The notes: generated by a model not told the origin, from the sequence alone. Shown: positions 1 through 6,301, counted from the first letter of the stretch. The stretch is 8,571 bases of DNA from a bacterium (GCA_021805405.1 JAJZFK010000490.1:1-8571); one strand, 5' to 3'. Numbers and translations: made by a program.

Positions 1-585
1 CCTGCGGTTAGCCTCCGCAACGGCAGCGGCCGCTCGTTCACGCTGCCCGTCGTTCATAGCTCTGTAAAGATGTCCTTCGTGTGTGAAGACGCCACCGACG
101 GTAACACCTGGTTCGTCTATTATTGCGCGGGCAAGCGACACCGCTTCATCCACTGAACGCACTCCTGCGCGCCCCAGCCCCGTATCAACCTCTATCATAA
201 GTGCAAGGCTAACGTTCATTTTGCGAGCAGCGCGTGCAGCAAATGTAACACCAAACCTGGTATCCACCGCCGCAGATATTACTGCCCTGCGAGCAAGCTG
301 AGCAAGCCGTTCGGCCTTGAAATCACCTATTACCTGGTTGGCGATGAACACATCTTGTGCACCACCGTTTACCATAACCTCCGCTTCGGATACTTTGGCA
401 GCGGTTATCCCGTCAGCACCCGCGGCAAGCTGAAGCTTCATAATCTCGACACACTTATGTGTTTTGATATGGGGTCGGAGCTTTTTGCCATTCTGCACTG
501 CCAAATCCATCATAGCACGAATGTTTCGCTCTAGTCGACTCCTGTCTACAAGTAGGGCTGGTGTATCTAGTTCCTGAATGTGCAC
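1..585 (-). CDS. D-threonine aldolase / D-serine dehydratase-like PLP enzyme (3' part cut by window edge)
   Basis: Only the N-terminal 195 codons are present; the frame stays open to base 1. The translation begins VHIQELDTPALLVD and continues with LRPHIKTHK (residues 36-44), the hallmark of the alanine-racemase-fold PLP family that includes D-threonine aldolase, 3-hydroxy-D-aspartate aldolase and DSD1-type D-serine dehydratase. By family knowledge the PLP Schiff-base lysine should be K41. These enzymes cleave or dehydrate D-beta-hydroxy amino acids in the cytoplasm. The metal-binding residues lie in the missing C-terminal part, so aldolase and dehydratase cannot be separated. The start chosen is GTG at 585: AGGAG lies about 9 nt upstream, and DTPALLVD then sits at residues 7-14, as is usual for the family. 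Another in-frame GTG lies 27 nt upstream but has no such site. The gene is divergent from proline dehydrogenase. Family call is confident, substrate is not. Confidence 0.85.
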   Translation of the reverse strand, partial: MHIQELDTPALLVDRSRLERNIRAMMDLAVQNGKKLRPHIKTHKCVEIMKLQLAAGADGITAAKVSEAEVMVNGGAQDVFIANQVIGDFKAERLAQLARRAVISAAVDTRFGVTFAARAARKMNVSLALMIEVDTGLGRAGVRSVDEAVSLARAIIDEPGVTVGGVFTHEGHLYRAMNDGQRERAAAAVAEANRR

Positions 586-690
586 GCAGTCGTCTCCTAA
601 CCGGATCACAAAACTGAGGGGCAGTTATCTCACCGAGTCCCTACGAGATTACCCTACTTGGGCGGGTTGGAGGGAATGTTTTCAGGCGAA

Positions 691-696
691 ATTATA
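691..696 (-). promoter_or_regulatory. Possible -10 box (TATAAT) for the left-edge PLP enzyme
   Basis: On the minus strand a perfect TATAAT sits about 105 nt upstream of the GTG start at 585. No convincing -35 hexamer stands 16-18 nt further upstream, so this is a weak prediction. If it is used, it gives a 5' leader of roughly 100 nt, which contains a short inverted repeat (AACTG / CAGTT, 612-626). Confidence 0.3.
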
Positions 697-767
697 AAAC
701 CGCAGATACTGCCATTTGGGTAGATCCTTGAACGTAATGATTTACTGAAGATTACCTGTGAGAACGG

Positions 768-773
768 TACAAT
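768..773 (+). promoter_or_regulatory. Possible -10 box (TACAAT) for proline dehydrogenase
   Basis: TACAAT preceded by GG lies 57 nt upstream of the preferred ATG at 831. It is followed by an AT-rich tract and two tandem ATAACC hexamers (775-780, 781-786) running into the palindrome CACGTG (786-791). No good -35 is visible. The placement suits either the ATG at 831 with a short leader or a nearly leaderless transcript starting at the in-frame GTG at 789. Confidence 0.25.
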
Positions 774-830
774 TATAACCATAACCACGTGACAACAGCG
801 CGGCTGTCGATGGGAGAGGAACTACAAAAC

Positions 831-1751
831 ATGATTACCAGAACGCTGCTTCTTCAAATGGCCGGCTCACGTCAACTCGAACATTTTGCACGGCATAACC
901 GAATAGCAAATGCGATGGCGCAGCGGTTCATTGCTGGTGAAACGATCGAGCAGATTACCGAGCCTGTACGGCAGCTAAACAAGCGCGGCTTTACAGTATC
1001 GCTAGATTTCCTGGGCGAGAGCGTTACCTCGGAGCAGGAGATCGCGGGCACGGTGGATACCTACCTTCGACTCCTTCAGAATATTCGATCGAATGAACTG
1101 GACGCTAATGTCTCGATAAAATTAACTGCACTCGGAATGGACATTAGCCCCGAGCTAGCAAGCCGTAACCTGCAGAGACTACTGAAGGCCGCAGCCCCTG
1201 AAATATTTGTGAGGATCGACATGGAAAGTTCGGCTCATACCGATGCCACATTGAAAATCTTCCGCGACATATTTACTGCGGATGTGCCGCTGAAGAATAC
1301 TGGTGTGGTTATACAGTCGTACCTGCGACGAAGTGCGGCCGACGTAGAGGAGCTCATCAATCTGGGAGCCCGTGTTCGCTTGTGTAAGGGTGCTTATCAG
1401 GAGAATGCCACGGTAGCGTTTCCAACAAAGGATGAGGTAGATGCAAACTATGTTCGCTTGTTGCGCAGGCTGATGGAACATGGCGTCTATCCCGGTATCG
1501 CAACGCACGACAAGAAGATGATCGACGCTGCGATCCAGATCAAGAACGAATTAGACCTTTCCCCCGACAAGTTTGAATTTCAGATGTTGTACGGCGTGCG
1601 GAGGGAATTGCAGGAGCAGCTAGTTAGCGACGGATACCGTATGCGAATATATACGCCATTCGGAGACCACTGGTATCCATACACCATGCGTCGCCTGGCA
1701 GAGAAGCCCGCCAACCTCAAGCTCGCTCTCACCAGTATGGTGAGGGGCTAG
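831..1751 (+). CDS. putA: Proline dehydrogenase, monofunctional (FAD-dependent)
   Basis: This enzyme oxidises L-proline to delta-1-pyrroline-5-carboxylate with FAD and passes electrons to the quinone pool, the first step of proline catabolism. At 306 residues it matches the stand-alone PRODH of Thermus (about 307), not the bifunctional PutA. Visible motifs in (beta/alpha)8 order are SIKLTALGMD (K97), RIDMES (D130), IQSYLRR, LCKGAYQE (K186, Y189), ATHD (H226), FQMLYGVR and the substrate-carboxylate arginine pair in YTMRRLAEKP (R287, R288). I place the start at ATG 831, because GAGGA (816-820) lies 10 nt upstream and the protein then begins where Thermus PRODH does. GTG 789 (320 residues) and ATG 810 are in-frame alternatives without a ribosome site. 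No P5C dehydrogenase is in the window. The stop overlaps that of the converging gene. The symbol putA is also used for the two-domain enzyme; some genomes use putB or fadM. Confidence 0.93.
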   Translation: MITRTLLLQMAGSRQLEHFARHNRIANAMAQRFIAGETIEQITEPVRQLNKRGFTVSLDFLGESVTSEQEIAGTVDTYLRLLQNIRSNELDANVSIKLTALGMDISPELASRNLQRLLKAAAPEIFVRIDMESSAHTDATLKIFRDIFTADVPLKNTGVVIQSYLRRSAADVEELINLGARVRLCKGAYQENATVAFPTKDEVDANYVRLLRRLMEHGVYPGIATHDKKMIDAAIQIKNELDLSPDKFEFQMLYGVRRELQEQLVSDGYRMRIYTPFGDHWYPYTMRRLAEKPANLKLALTSMVRG

Positions 1752-2689
1752 CGACCTCGTGTTACCATTTCTGCGGCCATTAAAAGGGCAGCCACCATGC
1801 TGTCCGCGCGCGCGACGCCCTTTCCTGCGATATCAAAGGCAGTTCCATGGTCGGGGCTGGTGCGTACAAATGGTAGGCCAACTGTAACATTAACTCCCGA
1901 ATCAAACCCGGCGAGCTTCACAGGTATATGTCCCTGGTCATGGTACATCGCCACTACAATATCGAACTCGCCTTGAAGCGCCCTCGCAAAAACCGTGTCG
2001 GGTGATACGGGCCCCACTACATTACAGCTACGACCTATGAAGGATGCAATGGCTGGAGAGATGACTGTCTCTTCCTCCGTGCCAAACTTGCCGCCCTCAC
2101 CGGCGTGAGGATTTAGCCCCGCCACACCTATCCTCGGCTGTTCGAGGCCGAGGAGTTGGCACCCCTCCATAGCGCTCTCAATTGTTTTCACAACACGCCC
2201 TTCGGTTACCGCGTCAATAGCCTGCCGCAAGGAGACGTGAGTGCTAACATGAACGACCCTCAAATTCCCCGCCACCAGCATCATGCTTACGTCGTTACTT
2301 CCTGCAAGATTTGCTAGAAGCTCGGTATGCCCAGGAAAAGGCGAACCTCCTAGCCCTGCGGCTACTTTATGGATAGGCGCCGTGACCAGCGCCTCGGCAG
2401 TCCCAGCCAACACGGCAGCAGCAGCGTTTCGCACCCAGCGAACAGCCGCAGCACCTGCCTCCCGGTTTATCTCGCCCAGTGGTACCGGCGTTGAAAGCAG
2501 GCCGTCATCCACAACGGCAAACCTGATGGGTAGTGACAACGTTTTAGATGCCGCCTCAATTACTGCCCTGCTGCCATATACGACGGGTTCGCATCTTGCC
2601 AGCACATCAGGCGTGTTTAGGGCACGAACAACCACTTCCGGTCCCACACCAGCAGGGTCACCAAGAGATATTGCAATCGAGGCTTTCAA
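1748..2689 (-). CDS. pdxA2: PdxA2-type 4-phospho-D-threonate / D-erythronate dehydrogenase (PdxA family)
   Basis: This is a 313-residue member of the PdxA family, which uses NAD and a divalent metal to oxidise and decarboxylate a 4-phosphorylated hydroxy acid. The sequence shows SLGDPAGVGPE (8-18), PGHTELL (H121/T122, substrate contact) and three metal-ligand histidines: H151 in STHVS, H195 in NPHAGE and H250 in YHDQGH. True PdxA acts on 4-hydroxythreonine phosphate in vitamin B6 synthesis. PdxA2 acts on 4-phospho-D-threonate or D-erythronate and yields dihydroxyacetone phosphate. I favour PdxA2 because the DUF1537 kinase lies only 19 bp upstream on the same strand, the established pairing, and no other B6 gene is present. 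The start is TTG, with AGGAG (2696-2700) 6 nt upstream. It is the last gene of the minus-strand operon. Family certain; subfamily rests on context. Confidence 0.9.
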   Translation of the reverse strand: MKASIAISLGDPAGVGPEVVVRALNTPDVLARCEPVVYGSRAVIEAASKTLSLPIRFAVVDDGLLSTPVPLGEINREAGAAAVRWVRNAAAAVLAGTAEALVTAPIHKVAAGLGGSPFPGHTELLANLAGSNDVSMMLVAGNLRVVHVSTHVSLRQAIDAVTEGRVVKTIESAMEGCQLLGLEQPRIGVAGLNPHAGEGGKFGTEEETVISPAIASFIGRSCNVVGPVSPDTVFARALQGEFDIVVAMYHDQGHIPVKLAGFDSGVNVTVGLPFVRTSPDHGTAFDIAGKGVARADSMVAALLMAAEMVTRGR

Positions 2690-2708
2690 ACTGCTCTCCT
2701 CACAACTT

Positions 2709-3851
2709 TTAGTCGGAAACTAGCTTTGTGACCAGCGCGTCTAAAATCTGGCACAAACTGTATTCGTCCCCAAAACTACCAGATTTCAGTATGACATTCC
2801 ACGGTCGCCCTGCCTGAACCTGGGTAGCAGCAATACCAGGTGAAATGTGCCCCACAACGCTCATTTGTGAGTACCCGGCTGCCACTAGCAGGCGCTCTGC
2901 AGTATCCCCGCCTGATAGTACCAGGGTGGTAAACTCGTCCGGTAGTAATAACGAAGCTGGCACCGGCAGGAAGCCCACATCGCCTTTAGCCAGGTCGTGC
3001 GTTGTCCACAGCAGGTGCGGTGCCTCCGGCAGGTCACCGGCCGTCCAATCCCCCGGTGCACAGGGAAGCGAGCACACCTGCCGCACGTCACTTCGCTCCC
3101 GAAGTCTGCGGCACTGGTCACGCGAGACTGCGGTAGTGCTGCCTATCACGAATATTAATCGGCGGTGAGTACCCGCCAACGGACTAAAGACGGGAGCAGA
3201 GCGTTCCAAAGTTCGTATCGATGCTAGTGCACAGGCAAGGCCGGCAGAACCTGCCGGGACAAGGCTAGCAGTAGACGATTTCACCAGGTTAGCCCACATA
3301 GCAAGATCGCCGTCGGACTCTGCAGACGCTGCGAGCACTAGTGGACTACTCACGCGCAAGCTACACGCATTTTCGCGAAGTAGCGCTAAACACTCACCAG
3401 GACTGGAAACCGTTTCGACATGTGTGCAGCCCTGGGATCGTAGCAGTTCGCGAATGTTTAGATACTCTCTACCACCCACTAGTACCCAGTCACCACGCAC
3501 AACTCGATGCTGTTGGGGGAATGCAGGGCAGAGTAATATTGCAGCGACATTGGTTGCCCGTGATAACGCCAACATTGAAGCGTATACGTTACCGCGCAAT
3601 GTGCTGTCGACCTTAAGGTAAGGGGTACCCAATTCAGCCGCTTCTGGTGCCAGACTCTTCCACGCCATATCAGCAGCTTCAGGCTGCAGGTCGCGCGTCG
3701 CCAGGCTGTACGCCGTTATAGTACTTGGCAAGGGAGCCCGGGCGCAGCCGGTGCCAAAGTACACGGTGGGTACGGTAACCTCTGACGCAAACATTGCGGC
3801 GGTATCCGCAGCGCCGGTAAGGTCGTCTGCCAGGATGACAAAATCTCGCAC
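2709..3851 (-). CDS. dtnK: Four-carbon acid sugar kinase (DUF1537, D-threonate/D-erythronate kinase type)
   Basis: ATP-dependent kinase that phosphorylates the 4-position of a four-carbon sugar acid, supplying the substrate for the adjacent PdxA2. With GTG 3851 as start it has 380 residues, slightly short for the family (about 400-430). The N-terminal substrate domain shows ILADDLTGAADTA (6-18), KVDSTLRGN (80-88) and CPAFPQQHR (108-116). The linker has PAGSAGLA (199-206). The C-terminal nucleotide domain has VIGSTT (235-240), LSGGDTAE (312-319), HISPGI and LKSGSFGD (355-362), all canonical. An ATG at 3914 would add 21 residues unlike the family and overlap the upstream gene by 53 nt. GTG 3851 has AGGGGG 6 nt upstream and puts DFVILADD at the N-terminus, as expected. 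Whether the substrate is D-threonate, D-erythronate or another tetronate cannot be read from sequence, so the symbol is provisional. Confidence 0.9.
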   Translation of the reverse strand: MRDFVILADDLTGAADTAAMFASEVTVPTVYFGTGCARAPLPSTITAYSLATRDLQPEAADMAWKSLAPEAAELGTPYLKVDSTLRGNVYASMLALSRATNVAAILLCPAFPQQHRVVRGDWVLVGGREYLNIRELLRSQGCTHVETVSSPGECLALLRENACSLRVSSPLVLAASAESDGDLAMWANLVKSSTASLVPAGSAGLACALASIRTLERSAPVFSPLAGTHRRLIFVIGSTTAVSRDQCRRLRERSDVRQVCSLPCAPGDWTAGDLPEAPHLLWTTHDLAKGDVGFLPVPASLLLPDEFTTLVLSGGDTAERLLVAAGYSQMSVVGHISPGIAATQVQAGRPWNVILKSGSFGDEYSLCQILDALVTKLVSD

Positions 3852-3857
3852 ACCCGT

Positions 3858-3863
3858 CCCCCT
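3858..3863 (-). promoter_or_regulatory. Ribosome binding site fixing the kinase start
   Basis: AGGGGG on the minus strand lies 6 nt before GTG 3851 and overlaps the TAG stop (3864-3862) of the upstream 175-residue gene. The arrangement suggests translational coupling and supports the downstream GTG over the ATG at 3914. Confidence 0.55.
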
Positions 3864-4389
3864 AGAGAATACAAGATACTGACATAAGCGTACCCAGACA
3901 CCACCGAACACCATCTATACACCGTTCGCGGTTGAACTTCTCCCTGTTCATAAGGCCCCCATAAAATGGCTCCTGATCCACCAAGGTACCCAATTCTCCC
4001 AGGATTTCAAATATGGGCGGGAGAGGTACACCCATAGCCGTAAGCGCCCGTGCAAAGTAGTCGATCAGGTTGGGAATTCGCTTTTCTGCGTCAGACGACT
4101 CGTGTGTAAGCAGGTAAAGTACTGCCGCTACGTCCAGAAGATAGACACTGTTCTGCCCTGGTTCCTGCTTAAAATCGACTTCGATCTGCGCTAGGGTCAG
4201 CGCAGCAGCATACTGATCAAGTTCCCGAAACAGCACAATCTGGCCATCCGCAATCAGCGGTTGAAGCATCCCGTCCTGCTCCAGTAGGAATGTATAGAAA
4301 TCCGGTACCTCACGTTTGCCGTTTAGGCGAAGGCCCATTAGATAAAACATCTCGACAGGCACAGCCTTGCCTTCATGAATCTTTGTCAA
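3862..4389 (-). CDS. Uncharacterised 175-residue protein coupled to XPB helicase
   Basis: I do not recognise this protein. It is cytoplasmic in character: no signal peptide and no clear membrane span. The N-terminal part looks like a strand-turn-strand-helix unit: DFYTFLLEQDG (30-40), then PLIADGQIVLF (44-54), then a helix rich in Leu/Ala/Gln (55-72). The middle (82-95) is a hydrophobic segment, VYLLDVAAVLYLLT, probably a buried helix. Residues 104-133 are helical with a PLPP kink (122-125). The C-terminal 50 residues are basic and carry three cysteines (C157, C164, C173). The start is TTG at 4389, sharing TTGA with the XPB stop, which implies translational coupling; the only nearby GGAG lies about 11 nt before it. 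ATG at residue 14 is an alternative. The gap to the kinase start is 10 nt. The tight fusion to XPB suggests a helicase-related role, but that is inference. It is not the archaeal Bax1 nuclease that partners XPB. Confidence 0.75.
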   Translation of the reverse strand: MTKIHEGKAVPVEMFYLMGLRLNGKREVPDFYTFLLEQDGMLQPLIADGQIVLFRELDQYAAALTLAQIEVDFKQEPGQNSVYLLDVAAVLYLLTHESSDAEKRIPNLIDYFARALTAMGVPLPPIFEILGELGTLVDQEPFYGGLMNREKFNRERCIDGVRWCLGTLMSVSCIL

Positions 4390-6089
4390 ATTGGTTGTTG
4401 CTCCATAAACTCATGCCAATGCTTAACGGTGTACCGATACCCCTGTTCAATCAGGAAGAGTTGCCGTTTAGCCGCAAACTCAACGTCTGCCGTGTCCTCC
4501 GAAACAAGTGAATAGAAAAATGCCTGATTATCCCCAGGCCGTGGACGAAGTATTCTACCTAAGCGCTGTGCCTCCTCCTGGCGCGAGCCAAACATGCCGC
4601 TCACCTGAATCGCCACACTTGCCTCTGGCAGGTCTATGGCAGAATTACCCACCCTGGACAGAACCAGGACACGATGTTTGCCGTTGCGAAACTCATTGTA
4701 GTATTTGTCGCGCACCTTGTTGGGAGTTCTACCATCGATTAATGGTGCCCCAATTGCATGTGACAGGTCGGCCAGCTGGTCAAGATCCTGCCCCATTACA
4801 AGGCACGACCGTTGGCTGTGGCGATCTATGAGGTATTTGGCTACAGGAACCTTTGCCGGGTTGCACGCAGCAACGTTAAACCGGTTACGTTTGTTCGCAC
4901 TGGCATACAGCTCGGATTGCGTTTGTGGCATCGGAACGCGGATTTCCGTACACTCGGCGCTAGCTATCCAGCCTTCAGCTTCCATCTGCTTCCACGCAGC
5001 ATCCATTCTGCCGGGTCCGATAAGCGAAAACACATCCAGTTCCTTGCCATCCTCACGCACCAGCGTGCCAGTGAGGCCCAGGCGCCTGCAGCTCTGCAGT
5101 TCAGCGGAAAGCCGAAACATGGGTGCTGGCAGCATGTGGACTTCATCGTATATGACCAGCCCCCAGGGCTCTCCAGTAAGGATGGCTGGTGTGTTTATGA
5201 CACTCTTATCGCCATCAACTGCCCGGTATGCGGCTGTCAAGGCATGATAGGTCGCAATAGTGACTGGTCTAATCTGCTTGATGTCGCCACTGTATTCGCC
5301 AAGGTCTTCCGGCGGCAGCGTGGTCTTGTCCAAGATTTCTGCCTGCCACTGTCGGGCAGATGCCACCCCCGGTGCGATAATGAGGGTACGGGTACGCGCG
5401 AGTTGAAGCACTCGCAAGCCTATAATGGTCTTGCCAGAGCCGCAGGGCAAGCTAAGAACACCGCACCCTCCTGTTAGTTTTCCTTCGGCCCAAAAGCGGG
5501 CAGCGGCAAGCTCCTGGTATTCACGCAGTTTAAAAGTTTTCCCCCTGGCTGTTGTCGTCCTAAGGTCAATCTCAAGAGGAGCGCCTTCCGTATAGCCCGC
5601 CTCGTCGATAACCGGATAACCTGCGTGTACAAGCGTTAGCTTGAGAGTACCGCGAAATTGGGGGTTCACCTCTACTGTTCGTGCATCTACCTGCGACCAA
5701 ACTGCCTCGCTTACCTGCGGTACAAATAGGATCTCCCTCATCATGAGGTTGTCGTGAGTACGTAGAAGCAAACGCTCACCTTCGCGAACAAGGTGAATGC
5801 GGCCGTAACGCTCGCTCCACTCGTTCACGACGTTGGTAACTGATGGGGGTATGGCGTAACGCGCGTACTCGTTAAGCGTGTTAACGATACTGCTAGAGGT
5901 TGCTCCAGCGGAGCAGGCATTCCATACCGATAGTGGCGTCAACTGATAGGTGTGATAATCACCGGGGCACCGTACAAGCTCACTGAACGACTGCATGGCA
6001 TCACGGCAAGCCTGATAATGCTCACTGGTAGAATCCAGTAGTAATTCTCTGTGCGACTGAACAATAAGGGGCTTTTCTATTTCGGTCAT
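4386..6089 (-). CDS. xpb: XPB/ERCC3-type DNA repair helicase (SF2)
   Basis: This 567-residue protein is an ATP-dependent 3'-5' superfamily 2 DNA helicase/translocase of the XPB family, close in length and motif order to mycobacterial XPB (about 540-550). Residues 1-170 form the bacterial XPB N-terminal domain: PLIVQS, YHTYQLTPLSVWNA, then a PPSV-type helical segment. The helicase core starts with LREYQ (188-192). Motif I is LPCGSGKT (214-221), motif Ia IIAPGVASARQWQ, motif II YDEVH (DEVH 315-318), motif III LTGTL (339-343) followed at once by the XPB-specific RED triplet (345-347), motif V around SRVGNSAIDLPEA, and motif VI QRLGRILRP (508-516). Motif III usually reads LTATL; the Ala-to-Gly change is noted. 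The start is ATG 6089 with GAGG close upstream. It heads the minus-strand operon. Likely roles are DNA unwinding in repair or transcription-linked repair; no XPD or nuclease gene is adjacent. Confidence 0.95.
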   Translation of the reverse strand: MTEIEKPLIVQSHRELLLDSTSEHYQACRDAMQSFSELVRCPGDYHTYQLTPLSVWNACSAGATSSSIVNTLNEYARYAIPPSVTNVVNEWSERYGRIHLVREGERLLLRTHDNLMMREILFVPQVSEAVWSQVDARTVEVNPQFRGTLKLTLVHAGYPVIDEAGYTEGAPLEIDLRTTTARGKTFKLREYQELAAARFWAEGKLTGGCGVLSLPCGSGKTIIGLRVLQLARTRTLIIAPGVASARQWQAEILDKTTLPPEDLGEYSGDIKQIRPVTIATYHALTAAYRAVDGDKSVINTPAILTGEPWGLVIYDEVHMLPAPMFRLSAELQSCRRLGLTGTLVREDGKELDVFSLIGPGRMDAAWKQMEAEGWIASAECTEIRVPMPQTQSELYASANKRNRFNVAACNPAKVPVAKYLIDRHSQRSCLVMGQDLDQLADLSHAIGAPLIDGRTPNKVRDKYYNEFRNGKHRVLVLSRVGNSAIDLPEASVAIQVSGMFGSRQEEAQRLGRILRPRPGDNQAFFYSLVSEDTADVEFAAKRQLFLIEQGYRYTVKHWHEFMEQQPI

Positions 6090-6135
6090 TTTCCTCGCTG
6101 ATGAATAAACTACTACTAGAGTCTACCAGAAGGTA

Positions 6136-6153
6136 CCGCACTTTACTTTGCGG
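6136..6153. repeat. Inverted repeat CCGCA / TGCGG in divergent intergenic region
   Basis: Perfect 5-bp arms (6136-6140 and 6149-6153) flank an 8-nt loop CTTTACTT. It lies about 50 bp upstream of the XPB start and just before the next inverted repeat. Short arms make it the weakest of the four repeats in this interval. Confidence 0.35.
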
Positions 6154-6158
6154 CGCAC

Positions 6159-6193
6159 CCATCTCTCTGTTTTTTAGGAGAATCTAGAGATGG
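6159..6193 (+). promoter_or_regulatory. Inverted repeat CCATCTCT / AGAGATGG enclosing a Shine-Dalgarno
   Basis: Perfect 8-bp arms (6159-6166 and 6186-6193) with a 19-nt loop. The loop holds AGGAG (6176-6180), and the ATG of a possible 27-codon leader ORF (6190-6192) lies in the 3' arm. In plus-strand RNA this hairpin would pair the start codon. Alternatively, it is a protein-binding palindrome between the divergent XPB and aldo/keto reductase genes. Confidence 0.4.
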
Positions 6194-6273
6194 TAATGGC
6201 GGTGAATACCGGCATGTCACCGTTAGTCCGTTCTAGTATGAGAACGGCAATCAAAAACCAGACCAAAACGTAA
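6190..6273 (+). CDS. Possible 27-residue leader peptide upstream of the aldo/keto reductase
   Basis: ATG 6190 to TAA 6273 encodes MVMAVNTGMSPLVRSSMRTA followed by seven residues IKNQTKT. AGGAG stands 9 nt before the ATG, a good ribosome site, and the stop is 56 nt before the aldo/keto reductase start. The peptide is basic with no recognised domain and no run of one regulatory amino acid, so it does not look like a classical attenuator peptide. The start codon is inside one inverted repeat and codons 13-20 span another. It may be a leader ORF, a small protein, or chance. Low confidence. Confidence 0.3.
   Translation: MVMAVNTGMSPLVRSSMRTAIKNQTKT
6228..6247. promoter_or_regulatory. 20-bp palindrome CCGTTCT-N6-AGAACGG, candidate operator
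   Basis: Perfect 7-bp arms (6228-6234, 6241-6247) separated by AGTATG. An extra CCGTT half-copy begins at 6220. The size and symmetry suit a dimeric repressor site serving one or both divergent genes; it could equally fold in RNA. It contains GTTC-N8-GAAC, the reverse of the Gram-positive LexA box GAAC-N4-GTTC, so I do not call it an SOS box. Confidence 0.45.
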
Positions 6274-6301
6274 TAATCTTGTCAGCCACCTTACTGCGGT
6301 T

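Noticed and set aside
83..301. 72-codon plus-strand reading frame at the left edge
   Set aside because: Antisense to the PLP enzyme, whose minus-strand translation carries clear family motifs.
2283..2723. 146-codon plus-strand reading frame
   Set aside because: Antisense to PdxA2, with Ala/Ser/Thr-rich shadow composition and no motif.
3852..3914. N-terminal extension of the kinase to ATG 3914
   Set aside because: Adds 21 residues not typical of the family and overlaps the preceding gene; GTG 3851 has a ribosome site and matches family N-termini.
4705..5247. 180-codon plus-strand reading frame
   Set aside because: Also antisense to XPB; low-complexity Ser/Arg-rich translation typical of an opposite-strand shadow.
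4812..5477. 221-codon plus-strand reading frame
   Set aside because: Lies entirely antisense to the core of the XPB gene, whose helicase motifs are unmistakable; its translation shows no family signature.
6228..6247. LexA/SOS box controlling XPB
   Set aside because: Half-sites are GTTC then GAAC with 8 nt between, opposite to the GAAC-N4-GTTC arrangement, so an SOS assignment is unsupported.
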